NCBI GenBank assembly: GCA_009843635.1
Contig: VYDB01000152.1
Location: 1-43,328 of the forward strand
Source: Gammaproteobacteria bacterium
GTDB lineage: Bacteria; Pseudomonadota; Gammaproteobacteria; Pseudomonadales; Azotimanducaceae
DNA: 43,328 bases
Reading direction: 5' to 3'
How positions within the stretch are numbered: position 1 is the first letter of the stretch; every line of letters starts with the position of its first letter. A program made the position numbers and the translations under genes. The notes below the pieces were generated by a model. It was not told the DNA's origin and searched no databases. It was given only the letters and a program-made list of their open reading frames with translations. Shown here one piece after another: positions 35,226 to 43,328 of this stretch.

Positions 35226-38132
35226 CTATTTTACATACTTCCTAAAGGCGGCAAAGGCTCGTTGCTGGGCATCGCGAAGCCGTCCCTCAAGCGCATCGAA
35301 GCCATCGCACGCCAAGGCATGTGCCAGTCTCGCCTTGAGCGTGTCAGGCGCATCCCGCACCGGGGCGTCATGGCTCCACGTGAGCCTTAAGTAGGCCTCG
35401 ACCCCCCGCTGGAGACGCACCGCGCCAGCCAACGACTGGCCCTCATCCGCAGTGACCACATCAGCGCCCGCCAAGGCTTCGAACGCAGCCGCCACCCCAC
35501 TGGCCAACACGCCGGGAGACCGGTGGGCATGGGTCCACTGCAGATGCCGGGCGATGATTTCGAGGTCTCGAAGGCCACCAGCAACGTTGCGCAAGTCGAA
35601 TGGATCCTCGGCCATGGCTTCAGCGAGCCGCCGATTGCGCATCGCGGCCATTGCCCCGGCAAGGCGAACGGCATCCCGACGTGCGCTCAGGATGCTCTGG
35701 ATCGCCGCTGCAGCGGCCCGCATGGCCTCGGTGTCACCGCCGATCACCGCGGCTCGGCTCAAGGCAGTCGGATTCACCGAGTCCCCGTCGGGTCCATGAT
35801 CCTCAGGCCGAAGGTCCGAGGCCGATGCAGCGGCCGCCTCCAACGCAGCGAGCGGCACCAGGGTCAGGACGGTCTCGTAGAGGGCACCCGCCCGCGTCGT
35901 TCTGCGCAGCGCGGCCCCAAGCCGCCGCGCCGTCCAGCCGTGAACGTACCGGGCCGCTTGAGCCCAGCCACGACCGGCCGTCACTTCGAAGTCGGCCACC
36001 AGAAGCAACTCCAGTGGCGAGCCAAAGGCCATCTCCTCCGCGCCCAAATCGCCCAGTGCCACAATCGCGCAGCCACGCCCCGCTGGATCCCCACGGCGAT
36101 GGCGCACATCGGCGGCCACTTCGCCGTACAAGACTTCGATGACGGCGCGGGCGATGTGGGACCGCGACGCGCTGGCCTCATCGAGCGTGATCAGGTTCTG
36201 CAGTGCCTGAACGCCCACTTGGAATTGGCGATCGTCCGCCCAAGCTGCCACCCGATCGACACGCTCGCGAAAGCTGCCGCCTTGGTCAAGACGCTCTTCA
36301 AGCTCAGCGGCCAGCGCGGAAGGGTCCGGCATGGGCAGAAAAAAGGACGGGTCCAGCGCCGCTTGCAGCAGGTGTGGGTTGGCGTCGAGCAAGTTCGCCA
36401 TGCGCGGCGCAACGCCCATCACGACGGCAATGAGGTTCACCAGCCAAGTGTTGGCCCGCAGCATGGGGAACAGCGGCAGGTCGCCCGGCAGCCGCGACAG
36501 GAAGGCGTCCAGGCGAGTAAGGGCGCGGTCTGGATCCGGCGTCCTGCCAAGCGCCTCGACGACATCCTCCAACACATCGCCCAAAGCGGCCCGCACAGCT
36601 TCGGACGCCGTCGATGGATGGCGCCCCGCCAACCAACCGCGCAGGGTCTCCACTGCGGCCTCCGGCTTGGTGAATCCGGCGGCCTGCATCACCGAAATCG
36701 CATCAGGGGTTCCTTGGCGTCCAGCAAGAACCGCTTCCGCGATCTGCCGCTGGCGTTCCGGCACGTTGAAGCGGGCGCGATAGAGTGCGTGAACGCCGCT
36801 GAACACGCCGCCCAGCAAAGCCCCGAGATCCTCCTTGGAGGCAAGATTCATGAACGCCGCAATGTGCGCCAGCCCGTCATCCGATGCCGGCAGAGTTTGC
36901 GTCTGGTTGTCGTTGACCATCTGCAGCCGGTGCTCGACCCGCCGCAGCAGCGCATAGGCGGCCTTCAACGTCTCAGCCTCCTTGGGCATGAGATGGAGTT
37001 CCCGCTCCAGGACATCGAGCATGGACAGCACCCCGGCGCCCCGCAGCCGCCGATTGCGGCCTCCGTAGGCCAACTGATGCATATGGACGAAGAACTCGAT
37101 TTCGCGGATGCCGCCACGGCCCAACTTGACGTTCTGGCCCGCCAGCTTGACCTCACCGTGGCCATGAAAGTCGTGAATCTGCTCACTCATGGAGCGAATG
37201 TCCTCAACGGAACGGAAGTCCAAGGCTTCGTCCCAAACGAAGGGCTTCATGCGCTCCAGGAATTGCGTTCCCGCCGCCAAGTCACCCGCCACCGGACGGG
37301 CCTTGATGAACGCCGCCCGCTCCCACGTGCGCCCTCGCTCCCGATAGTAGTCGAGCGCGAAGTCGGCCGTGATTGCCGCCGGCGTGGAGGCCGCATCCGG
37401 GCGCAGGCGCAGATCGGTACGGAAGACATAGCCGTCGGCATTGCGCGACTCCAAGATGCTCACCATGGCGTGGGTCAAGCGGGAGAAGTGGTCACGAGCG
37501 GTTTTCGCGCCCTGGTAGCGGACCCGCCCGGGGTCATAAATGGCGATCAGATCGATGTCGGAGGAGTAGTTCAGCTCCCGAGCGCCCTGCTTGCCCATCG
37601 CCAGCACGAAATAGCCCCAACGACCGTCCTCCAAAGCGGCCAGATCACCTTGGGCCACGCTTTGTGCCAGCAGGTGCGATACCGTCAGGCGCACGGCGTG
37701 ATCCGCGAAATCCGACAGCAGGCGGGCGCAGCGCATCACGTCCCAAACGCCAAAGCAGTCGTAAGCCGCGGCGATGAGGGCCACGCGGTTGCGGCTAACG
37801 CGTAGCAACTGCATCAAGTCCGCACGGCTCATGCTGGGATCAGCCCCTGAAAGTTGGTCCAGGATGCGAGTTGCGATCACGTCTGGAGCATCGGTGGCCA
37901 AGGTTTGGGCAAATGCGATGTCGCGCATCAGCAACCCGCCGAGGAAGGGGCTGTTGCCAAACAGGAACGCGAAGAAGCGCTGGCCAGCAGGGGTGTCCAA
38001 CGCCGCCTCAAGGGCCTCGGCGCCAGCCCGCGTGGCGGCACCGCGCAAGCGATTGATGCCTGCTCGAGCGGCCGCCTCGCGATAGGGCCTTAAGCTCTCA
38101 AAGCTTGGCTCGGCAGCGGCCAACGCCAGCAC
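35226..38132 (-). CDS. glnE: Glutamine synthetase adenylyltransferase/deadenylylase, second NTase domain degenerate
   Basis: GlnE attaches AMP to and removes it from glutamine synthetase. At 968 residues it has normal full length. The N-terminal (AMP-removing) nucleotidyltransferase domain is intact: AMGKQGARELNYSSDIDLIAIYD near residue 189 and GYVFRTDLRLRPDAAST near 239, then the conserved NVKLGRGGIREIEFFVHMHQL. In the C-terminal domain, which normally adds AMP, the matching motif reads GSPLELLLVAD (near 704) instead of SDLDL, and LYETVLTLVP (near 750) replaces the VDMRLRP motif. All three catalytic acids therefore appear lost. The GTG at 38132 lies 11 bases after the SDR stop. Sequence style is closest to alphaproteobacterial GlnE. 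Confidence 0.9.
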   Translation of the reverse strand: MLALAAAEPSFESLRPYREAAARAGINRLRGAATRAGAEALEAALDTPAGQRFFAFLFGNSPFLGGLLMRDIAFAQTLATDAPDVIATRILDQLSGADPSMSRADLMQLLRVSRNRVALIAAAYDCFGVWDVMRCARLLSDFADHAVRLTVSHLLAQSVAQGDLAALEDGRWGYFVLAMGKQGARELNYSSDIDLIAIYDPGRVRYQGAKTARDHFSRLTHAMVSILESRNADGYVFRTDLRLRPDAASTPAAITADFALDYYRERGRTWERAAFIKARPVAGDLAAGTQFLERMKPFVWDEALDFRSVEDIRSMSEQIHDFHGHGEVKLAGQNVKLGRGGIREIEFFVHMHQLAYGGRNRRLRGAGVLSMLDVLERELHLMPKEAETLKAAYALLRRVEHRLQMVNDNQTQTLPASDDGLAHIAAFMNLASKEDLGALLGGVFSGVHALYRARFNVPERQRQIAEAVLAGRQGTPDAISVMQAAGFTKPEAAVETLRGWLAGRHPSTASEAVRAALGDVLEDVVEALGRTPDPDRALTRLDAFLSRLPGDLPLFPMLRANTWLVNLIAVVMGVAPRMANLLDANPHLLQAALDPSFFLPMPDPSALAAELEERLDQGGSFRERVDRVAAWADDRQFQVGVQALQNLITLDEASASRSHIARAVIEVLYGEVAADVRHRRGDPAGRGCAIVALGDLGAEEMAFGSPLELLLVADFEVTAGRGWAQAARYVHGWTARRLGAALRRTTRAGALYETVLTLVPLAALEAAAASASDLRPEDHGPDGDSVNPTALSRAAVIGGDTEAMRAAAAAIQSILSARRDAVRLAGAMAAMRNRRLAEAMAEDPFDLRNVAGGLRDLEIIARHLQWTHAHRSPGVLASGVAAAFEALAGADVVTADEGQSLAGAVRLQRGVEAYLRLTWSHDAPVRDAPDTLKARLAHALACDGFDALEGRLRDAQQRAFAAFRKYVK

Positions 38133-38143
38133 GCTGGCCGCCT

Positions 38144-38953
38144 CTACCGCTCCGCGTAACCCGGCGGGCGTTTGCCGTGCTCGTCGAGCAGGTCAAATTC
38201 CTCGCCCACGTCCTCCACCCATTGAATAGTGCCCGTGCGGGACATGAGATCATCGCTGCTCAACAAGGCGCAGACCGAGCGCCCGACGAAGAGCGGCGTT
38301 TGCGAGTTGGACAGGTCCATGCCCCGCTGGGCGGCGACATCCGCAATGAACTCCGTGGAAACCGAACCCGGATAGAGCGCCACAGCGGCGACGCCCTTAG
38401 GCTCGAGTTCGATCGCCATGTCCGCGGTCAGCCGGTCGAGCCCCGCCTTGCCGGTGCCGTAGGAGCAGGAGAAGTGATACTTCTGGCCACCCGGGGAGGA
38501 GACGTTGACGATGGCGGCGCCAGGCCCGCCCTTGAACAGCAGTTCGGCCGCATGCCAACTGGCCACGTAGTGGGCACGCAGGCCAATGCCCACCTGGTCG
38601 TCCCAGATTTGGATGGGGTGGTCCCAAAAGCCGCCGCCCCAGGCGGGCGGGTCGGGAATCTTGTAGACGTTGTTGATCAGATAGTCGATGCGGCCCGCCT
38701 CCTCACCGATTTGCGCAAACAGCGCCGCGATGGCGTCATCGTCGCTATGGTCGCAGCGAATGGCCCGCCCCTCGCCGCCCGCCTCGCTCACCATCCGGGC
38801 CGTGGTGTCGATGGTGCGCTCCCCGTCGCCGGTGGTGCGCCCGGTCACATAGACGATGGCACCCTGTTCGCCCAAGGCCCGCGCAACCCCCTTGCCAATG
38901 CCCCGGCTTGCCCCGGTCACCACGGCCACTTTGCCAGCAATCGATGACGGCAT
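38144..38953 (-). CDS. SDR family oxidoreductase (DHRS1-like)
   Basis: This 269-residue short-chain dehydrogenase/reductase resembles the DHRS1 group (GKVAVVTGASRGIGKGVARALGEQGAIVYVTGRT). TGASRGIG is at residues 13-20. LINNVY replaces the usual NNAG, as in that group. The catalytic Tyr165 and Lys169 lie in SYGTGK. It is just upstream of glnE on the same strand, with an 11-base gap, but no functional link is evident. It is divergent from the SDR at 39118. Confidence 0.92.
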   Translation of the reverse strand: MPSSIAGKVAVVTGASRGIGKGVARALGEQGAIVYVTGRTTGDGERTIDTTARMVSEAGGEGRAIRCDHSDDDAIAALFAQIGEEAGRIDYLINNVYKIPDPPAWGGGFWDHPIQIWDDQVGIGLRAHYVASWHAAELLFKGGPGAAIVNVSSPGGQKYHFSCSYGTGKAGLDRLTADMAIELEPKGVAAVALYPGSVSTEFIADVAAQRGMDLSNSQTPLFVGRSVCALLSSDDLMSRTGTIQWVEDVGEEFDLLDEHGKRPPGYAER

Positions 38954-39117
38954 GCGATCAGTCTCCTTGATTCAAAACCGCTAACTTATCAAGCATGGCG
39001 CTCCCGGAACAAGCGGGCCGAAGGTTCGCTGGCCGTGCGTGTGTGTCGATGCCATTCGAATTGACCTTTCCCGCATGATTCCCGAAGATAGCGCCCCAAA
39101 TCAGCTAGGGAGGCGAC
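38954..39117. promoter_or_regulatory. Divergent promoter region between two SDR genes
   Basis: This 164-bp gap separates SDR genes facing away from each other, so it should hold both promoters. A GGAGAC site precedes the minus-strand start and GGGAGG the plus-strand start. No clear operator or promoter hexamers were assigned. Confidence 0.35.
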
Positions 39118-39954
39118 ATGGGATCCAGACTTGAAGGCAAGGTGGCGGCCATCACCGGCGCTGCCAGCGGCTTTGGCGCAGCCACGGCACGCTTGTTCGT
39201 GTCGGAGGGCTGCAAGGTGGCCTTGGGCGACATTCAGGAGGAGGCCGGCCGAGCGGTTGCCGACGAACTCGGCGACAGCGCAGTGTTCACACGTTGCGAC
39301 GTCACTGCCGAGGAAGACGTGGCCAACTTGGTGGACACGGCGGTCAGGGCCTTCGGCAAGCTCGATATCATGTTCAACAACGCTGGCATCGTCGGCGCGG
39401 TCGGCCCCATCGACAGCACGCCCACCGAGGAATGGAAAGCCACCTTGGACATCCTGCTGAACGGCGTCTTCTACGGGGTCAAGCACGCAGCACGGGTGAT
39501 GAAGCCCCAGGAATCCGGTGCCATCGTCAGCATGTCAAGCACCGCTGGCATCCTCGGCGGCCTAGGTCCGCACACCTACACGGCTGCCAAGCACGCCGTG
39601 GTCGGCCTCACCAAGAGCGCAGGGGCGGAACTGTGCCGCTTCGGGATTCGCGTCAACTGCATCTCGCCGGCTGGCATGGCCACGCCGATGGTCGCCAACG
39701 TCAGCACCGGCGACCCCACCGCCATCGAGGAGACAAAGCGGAATCTTGCCGCCGCCTCACCCTTGAAGGGACGGCCGGGGTTGGCCGAGGACGTCGCCAA
39801 CGCGGCCCTCTGGTTGGCCAGCGACGAATCGGGCTACACCAACGGCCACACCCTGACTACCGATGCCGGCATGACCACCGGCTCATCGCCAAATCCACCG
39901 GCCTTCGACCAATATCAGCCGATGATCCGCGAAGCCGGCAAGAGCGGGTTGTAG
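39118..39954 (+). CDS. SDR family oxidoreductase
   Basis: This is a 278-residue classical SDR with TGAASGFG at residues 13-20, NNAG at 87-90, SMSSTAG near 140 and Tyr154/Lys158 in YTAAK. The Asp in VALGDIQEE after beta-2 suggests NAD(H). A strong GGGAGG site precedes the ATG at 39118. The SnoaL-like gene begins four bases after its stop, so they form a two-gene operon; such pairs are common in steroid or aromatic catabolic clusters. Confidence 0.92.
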   Translation: MGSRLEGKVAAITGAASGFGAATARLFVSEGCKVALGDIQEEAGRAVADELGDSAVFTRCDVTAEEDVANLVDTAVRAFGKLDIMFNNAGIVGAVGPIDSTPTEEWKATLDILLNGVFYGVKHAARVMKPQESGAIVSMSSTAGILGGLGPHTYTAAKHAVVGLTKSAGAELCRFGIRVNCISPAGMATPMVANVSTGDPTAIEETKRNLAAASPLKGRPGLAEDVANAALWLASDESGYTNGHTLTTDAGMTTGSSPNPPAFDQYQPMIREAGKSGL

Positions 39955-39958
39955 GTCC

Positions 39959-40468
39959 ATGGCTAGCGCGACAGACATTGCCATCGCTCGCCAGGAAATC
40001 GAGTACCTGCGCCGTCGCTACGCTCGGGCCACGGACCTGATTGGCGAAGGAACGGAGGATTCACTGGCTCAAGGCCGGCGCATCTACCACGAGATCTTCA
40101 CTGCGGATGCCCGAATATGCACCTCGCTGGGCGGCGAAGTGCAGCTCGAGGCCCGCGGGCCGGACGGCTGGGTGGACGTGGCCTACGAGGCGCTCAAGGA
40201 GTACGTCTCCACCCAGCACCTGGTCGGCAGCCAGTTCGTCGAGCTAGCTCGGCTGGAAACGGACGCCAACGGCCAAGTGACCTCTGGCGAAGCGACCATG
40301 ACCAGCTACCTCCAAGCTTGGCATGCGCGCGCCGACAGCGTGTGGATCTTCATCGGCAGCTACGTGGACCAAGTGCGTTACTTCGACGGCGTGGGCTGGC
40401 AAATCCACGACATGGAGCTCATCCAACTCTCCGGCGAAGATCGGCCCCTAGGGAGCTTGCGCCCTTAA
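39959..40468 (+). CDS. SnoaL-like/NTF2-fold protein
   Basis: This 169-residue protein has the small alpha+beta-barrel NTF2 fold. It starts with a helix (IAIARQEIEYLRRRYARATDLI) and has the strands TSGEATMTSYLQAWHA, SVWIFIGSYVDQVRYFDGVGWQIHDMELIQLS. Members act as ketosteroid isomerase-like enzymes, dehydratases or binding proteins. It is paired with the preceding SDR. Its TAA stop shares TTAA with the stop of the convergent ccmI gene. Confidence 0.8.
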   Translation: MASATDIAIARQEIEYLRRRYARATDLIGEGTEDSLAQGRRIYHEIFTADARICTSLGGEVQLEARGPDGWVDVAYEALKEYVSTQHLVGSQFVELARLETDANGQVTSGEATMTSYLQAWHARADSVWIFIGSYVDQVRYFDGVGWQIHDMELIQLSGEDRPLGSLRP

Positions 40469-41646
40469 GACGGCGGCTTAAGTTCGGCCTGCAAGGCAAT
40501 GAGCGCTTCGGCGTTGGCAACGGCCAAGGGCTTGGAGCGCCACTGCCAATCGCCAGGGTGTGCGGTGGCGGTGCCCGCGCGGCTGATTCGCACCACCACT
40601 TCAACTTGTTCCGCCATCGACAGGGGCGCAGCCGGGTTCATGCTCACCGCGTCGTCAAGGCGAAAGGTGTCCGGCAACTGCGAGGCCGGGCGCCGCAGCA
40701 CGGCATAAGGCATCCCGCCGCCCGGCGGGCGGGCAATGACGAACAGCGTAGCGCCTTCTGGCGGCTGCGCCTTGGCGGTGACCGACACGTCAACGGCAGG
40801 CAGCAGGTCACCAAGGCGGGCGCGAGCCTCGGCGAAACCGGTCGTCAGCACCCGTCGGGGCAGCGGGTCCAGTGGATTGGCCAGCGCCCGGTTGAACAGT
40901 GCCACCGCCTCTCGGTAATCCGCCCGGCGGAAGGCTTCGAGCCCCAACAGCTCCAATACCATCGGTTGATTGGGGGTTTGCGCCAAGATGCGCTCGGCGA
41001 TCGCGGCGGCACCCTCGTCGAGGCGCCCTCCCGCCGCCAGGTAGCGGGCTTGCAGCCAATGGAAATCGACGGCGGGATCCTCGCCCGCCAGCGCATGGGC
41101 ACGTTCAAAAGCCGCTGCGGCCGCGGCATAGTCCTCGTCGGCCAGGTAAATCCGGCCGAGCAGAAACCAACTGCCGGCATCGTCTTCTCGCCGCTGCACC
41201 CGATGCCCCAACAGGGCGCGCCAGCGATCCAGTTCAATTCGGTCCTCCGCCGGGTCAAGGCGCATCACATGCGATGCGCCCGAGAGCATGGAAGCATCGG
41301 GTTCGCCAATGCTCAAGTAGAGCACGACGGCAGCCAGTGGGGTGGCAATGCCGGCGATTAGCCACGCCCAGCCTCTCGAAGCCTTCGCAGCAGGCGCTTT
41401 TGCGACAGGCGCCTTGGCGTCGAACTCACCCAGCAGCGCCCGGCCCAGTTCCGCCTCCATGGCCTGCCGTTCGCTCGCCTCCAAAAGCCCCGCACGGGTC
41501 TCATCGTCCAGTTCATCGAGCCGCTGACGATACAGCGCCCGCAACGTCGCTGCGCGTTCAATCCCGCTGCGGCCGCTGAGAAAAAACGGCGCAGCAGCAA
41601 AGGCGGCGGCTGCCAAGGCCAGCAGCGCGGCCCACAACCAGAACAC
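40465..41646 (-). CDS. ccmI: Cytochrome c maturation protein CcmI
   Basis: CcmI is the apocytochrome chaperone of the System I heme ligation complex. The 393-residue protein starts with a membrane span (VFWLWAALLALAAAAFAAAPFFL), followed by the CcmI-1 segment LRALYRQRLDELDDETRAGLLEASERQAMEAELGRALL, a second span (GWAWLIAGIATPLAAVVLYLSIG) and a periplasmic TPR domain (AGSWFLLGRIYLADEDYAAAAAAFERAHAL and following). The GTG at 41646 overlaps the last base of the ccmH stop. It is the last gene of the ccmFGHI run. Confidence 0.93.
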   Translation of the reverse strand: MFWLWAALLALAAAAFAAAPFFLSGRSGIERAATLRALYRQRLDELDDETRAGLLEASERQAMEAELGRALLGEFDAKAPVAKAPAAKASRGWAWLIAGIATPLAAVVLYLSIGEPDASMLSGASHVMRLDPAEDRIELDRWRALLGHRVQRREDDAGSWFLLGRIYLADEDYAAAAAAFERAHALAGEDPAVDFHWLQARYLAAGGRLDEGAAAIAERILAQTPNQPMVLELLGLEAFRRADYREAVALFNRALANPLDPLPRRVLTTGFAEARARLGDLLPAVDVSVTAKAQPPEGATLFVIARPPGGGMPYAVLRRPASQLPDTFRLDDAVSMNPAAPLSMAEQVEVVVRISRAGTATAHPGDWQWRSKPLAVANAEALIALQAELKPPS

Positions 41647-42116
41647 TAGGTTTCGTCCAGGAAGCTTGCTAAGCGCGCTTGGTCCGCATCGCTCAAATGG
41701 GCGCTCCGCTGGTGTTGCAGACGCCAGGCGATCAGCCCAAGCCCGGCCAAGACAAAGAGGACGGGTGCGCCCCAAAGCACCAGCGTAGCGGCCTTCAATG
41801 GGGGGTCGTAGAGCACGAAATCGCCGTAGCGGGCTTGCAGGTAGTCCCTGACCTCCGCATCGGAAAGCCCTTCGCGCACCACCAGTCGATGCACCGCCGC
41901 CCGCAGATCCTGGGCGATGGGCGCATCGCTGCCCGCCAGATTGGTGTTCAGGCACTTGGGGCAGCGGAATTCGGCAATCAGGGCGCGAAATCGGGCCTCC
42001 GCCTCGGCATCGGGAAACTCATACACATCGACCGGGCTGGCACCCCAAGCAGGCCAACAGCAAAGCAGAAATGTCAGCGCCGCAGGAGCGGCCATAGAAA
42101 GCGTCCTACCCCGCAT
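41646..42116 (-). CDS. ccmH: Cytochrome c maturation protein CcmH
   Basis: CcmH is the membrane-anchored thiol reductase that reduces apocytochrome heme-binding cysteines. The 156-residue protein has a signal sequence, the active-site Cys52-Pro-Lys-Cys55 in FRCPKCLNTNLAGSDAPIAQDLR, the conserved VREGLSDAEVRDYLQARYGDFVLYDPP and a C-terminal membrane span (LVLWGAPVLFVLAGLGLIAW). The ATG at 42116 lies inside the end of ccmG, an 11-base overlap; an ATG at 42095 with a better upstream GGGGTAGGA is an alternative start. Confidence 0.93.
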   Translation of the reverse strand: MRGRTLSMAAPAALTFLLCCWPAWGASPVDVYEFPDAEAEARFRALIAEFRCPKCLNTNLAGSDAPIAQDLRAAVHRLVVREGLSDAEVRDYLQARYGDFVLYDPPLKAATLVLWGAPVLFVLAGLGLIAWRLQHQRSAHLSDADQARLASFLDET

Positions 42117-42693
42117 CGCTGCGCGCCTCCCCGTAAGCCACCGGCACGCCCATTGCGGACAAACGGGGAGCGATCTCCTGCTGCCATAGTTGGCCGTCAA
42201 TCGCGCCCACCTGCTTGAACACCACGTCACCCTTGGCGTTAAGCAGGAAGGTCTCCGGGGCGCCGTACACGCCCAATTCAACCCCTAACGCACCATCGGC
42301 ATCGATTAGGTTGAAGTCATAAGGATCGCCGTACTCCGCCAGCCAACGCCGCGCCTTGGCTGGATCGTCCTTGTAGTTGACGCCGATGATGCGCACCGGC
42401 GCCCCGGCGGCGGCCGTTTCAGCGCGGATGCGCAGCAGTTCGTCGTGCTCCGCCTTGCAGGTCGGGCACCAAGTGGCCCAAACGTTGACGAGCACCGGAC
42501 TGCCCAAGAGGTCGGCACGGCGAACCAAGTCGCCGCCCTCGCCATCAAGCCGCTCGGCCGCAAAGTCCGGAAAGGGCTTGCCGATCAGCGCCGAGGGCAG
42601 GCGATGGGGGTCCTCAAGCTGGAAGCCGAAGTAGCCGATCGCCAGAATCAAGGCGAAAACAGCCAAGGGCGCAAACAGGCCGACCCGGTTCAT
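42106..42693 (-). CDS. ccmG: Thiol:disulfide interchange protein CcmG/DsbE
   Basis: CcmG is a membrane-tethered periplasmic thioredoxin that passes electrons to CcmH or apocytochrome c. The 195-residue protein has an N-terminal anchor ([21 protein letters not shown]), the active site Cys76-Pro-Thr-Cys79 in [19 protein letters not shown] and the family element [24 protein letters not shown], with the cis-Pro loop YGAPETFLL. The ATG at 42693 overlaps the ccmF stop in an ATGA. Confidence 0.95.
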   Translation of the reverse strand: MNRVGLFAPLAVFALILAIGYFGFQLEDPHRLPSALIGKPFPDFAAERLDGEGGDLVRRADLLGSPVLVNVWATWCPTCKAEHDELLRIRAETAAAGAPVRIIGVNYKDDPAKARRWLAEYGDPYDFNLIDADGALGVELGVYGAPETFLLNAKGDVVFKQVGAIDGQLWQQEIAPRLSAMGVPVAYGEARSDAG

Positions 42694-43328
42694 GCGGGCA
42701 CACCAACGGCGGCCCTTCGGCTTTCGATACGGCGGCGCAGGCGCCGATAGCGCTGGTCGGCAACCGCCACGGTCCCGCCCAAGGCCATCAGAATGGCTCC
42801 CAACCAGATCCAGCGCACAAACGGCTTGACATACACTCGAACCGCCCAATCACCGTCAGCAAGCGGCTCGCCTAGGGAAACGTAGATGTCCTTGAAGAAG
42901 CCCGCGTCGATGGCCGCTTCAGTCATCACCGAGCCGCTGGCAAAGTAGCGGCGTTTCTCAGGCGTCAGCCCAAAGCGGCGTTCCCCGTCCTCGATCGCAA
43001 ACAGCCCGCGCTGCGCTCGATAGTTGGGGCCAGGTGCATCCACCACGCCGTCGAAGCGGAAGGTGACCTCGCCGTGGGTCGCCGATTCGCCAACCGACAT
43101 GCGGATGTCCTTTTCCACCGAAAGCTCGTGGGTCAGCGCAATCCCCAGCAAGCTCACCGCAAAGCCGATGTGCGCCAAGGCCATGCCCCAGTAGGACAAG
43201 GGCACGGAAGCGGTCTTGAGCCGCATGCGCCGTGGGAGCGGCCAAGGCAGGCGCCGCGGGAGCGGCCAAGGCAGGCGCCGCGGGAGCGGCCAAGGCAGGC
43301 GCCGCGGGAGCGGCCAAGGCAGGCGCCG
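42690..43328 (-). CDS. ccmF: Cytochrome c-type biogenesis protein CcmF, C-terminal part (5' partial)
   Basis: CcmF is the heme lyase subunit of cytochrome c maturation System I. The visible 212 codons give the C-terminal region: [26 protein letters not shown] (membrane span), the periplasmic loop [84 protein letters not shown] and the basic tail. The frame is open to the right edge. The first 34 codons seen are RR followed by four LPWPLPRR octapeptides, encoded by a tandem repeat; normal CcmF proteins have no such repeat before the SYWGM span. Confidence 0.92.
   Translation of the reverse strand, partial: RRLPWPLPRRLPWPLPRRLPWPLPRRLPWPLPRRMRLKTASVPLSYWGMALAHIGFAVSLLGIALTHELSVEKDIRMSVGESATHGEVTFRFDGVVDAPGPNYRAQRGLFAIEDGERRFGLTPEKRRYFASGSVMTEAAIDAGFFKDIYVSLGEPLADGDWAVRVYVKPFVRWIWLGAILMALGGTVAVADQRYRRLRRRIESRRAAVGVPA
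43227..43328. repeat. 24-bp tandem repeat at right edge, in frame with ccmF
   Basis: Four full 24-bp units (43227-43250, 43251-43274, 43275-43298 and 43299-43322) and six bases of a fifth reach the window end. The units differ by a single base (T for C in the first). The unit length is a multiple of three, so ccmF stays open and reads a repeated LPWPLPRR. Contigs commonly end in such repeats, so the copy number is a minimum. Confidence 0.9.

Noticed and set aside
35523-37805. A 760-codon plus-strand open frame opposite glnE
   Set aside because: This is an antisense shadow of GlnE, whose minus-strand frame has clear motifs.
42958-43317. A PAAPALAA repeat protein in another frame at the right edge
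   Set aside because: The CcmF frame explains the sequence before and after; the alanine/proline repeat is the same 24-bp DNA repeat read out of frame.
43227-43328. Tandem repeat as a CRISPR array
   Set aside because: The units are directly adjacent with no spacers and lie in the ccmF frame.

Overview
The window is a high-GC, gene-dense stretch of bacterial chromosome, almost certainly from an uncultivated member of the Pseudomonadota. It has a SOS-type imuA-imuB-dnaE2 mutagenesis cassette, a ccmF-ccmG-ccmH-ccmI cytochrome c maturation run in the order usual for Gammaproteobacteria, and a glnE whose sequence style looks more alphaproteobacterial. Many genes for acyl-CoA and oxidoreductase chemistry are scattered through it (acyl-CoA dehydrogenases, enoyl-CoA hydratases, a CaiB-type CoA transferase, MaoC dehydratases, a thiolase-like protein with a DUF35 partner, luciferase-like monooxygenases, several SDRs). 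This mix suggests a heterotroph that degrades lipids, sterols or aromatics. The class assignment is inference only.

Layout. 1-0.8 kb: 3' part of an acyl-CoA dehydrogenase. 0.8-6.4 kb: the imu mutagenesis operon on the minus strand, preceded by candidate LexA sites; dnaE2 and imuB both carry in-frame repeat insertions. 6.4-16.5 kb: a DUF1761 membrane protein, a methyltransferase, an eight-heme cytochrome/TPR lipoprotein, an enoyl-CoA hydratase, a DUF305-LVIVD secreted protein, an acyl-CoA-dehydrogenase-like flavoprotein, then a tightly overlapped coaE-PHP-MaoC-MaoC operon. 16.6-20.95 kb: a more AT-rich accessory island with a phospholipase D-like protein, a broken Uma2 gene, a possible small RNA, a DUF3800 remnant, an orphan AbiEi antitoxin followed by a 14-codon stump of its AbiEii toxin, and an intact Uma2 gene. 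20.98-40.5 kb: metabolic genes (CoA transferase/thiolase-like/DUF35 group, hydrolase, YjbR duplication, ferredoxin, SDRs, hydratase, two LLM flavoproteins), a periplasmic M48 protease with a lipoprotein, a membrane-anchored nuclease-like protein, a DsbA-like oxidoreductase, a STAS protein and glnE. 40.46-43.33 kb: ccmI, ccmH, ccmG and the 3' part of ccmF, with every junction overlapping. The window ends inside a 24-bp tandem repeat that is in frame with ccmF.

The most unusual material is the set of protein-coding repeats: a roughly 130-bp multi-hairpin element inserted in frame in dnaE2 with a collapsed second copy at the dnaE2 stop, a 12-bp unit inserted in frame at several places in imuB, and the octapeptide repeat in ccmF. 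Also notable are a GlnE whose second nucleotidyltransferase domain has lost its catalytic aspartates, the orphan AbiEi antitoxin, and the promoter/operator/terminator arrangement near 18.8 kb.
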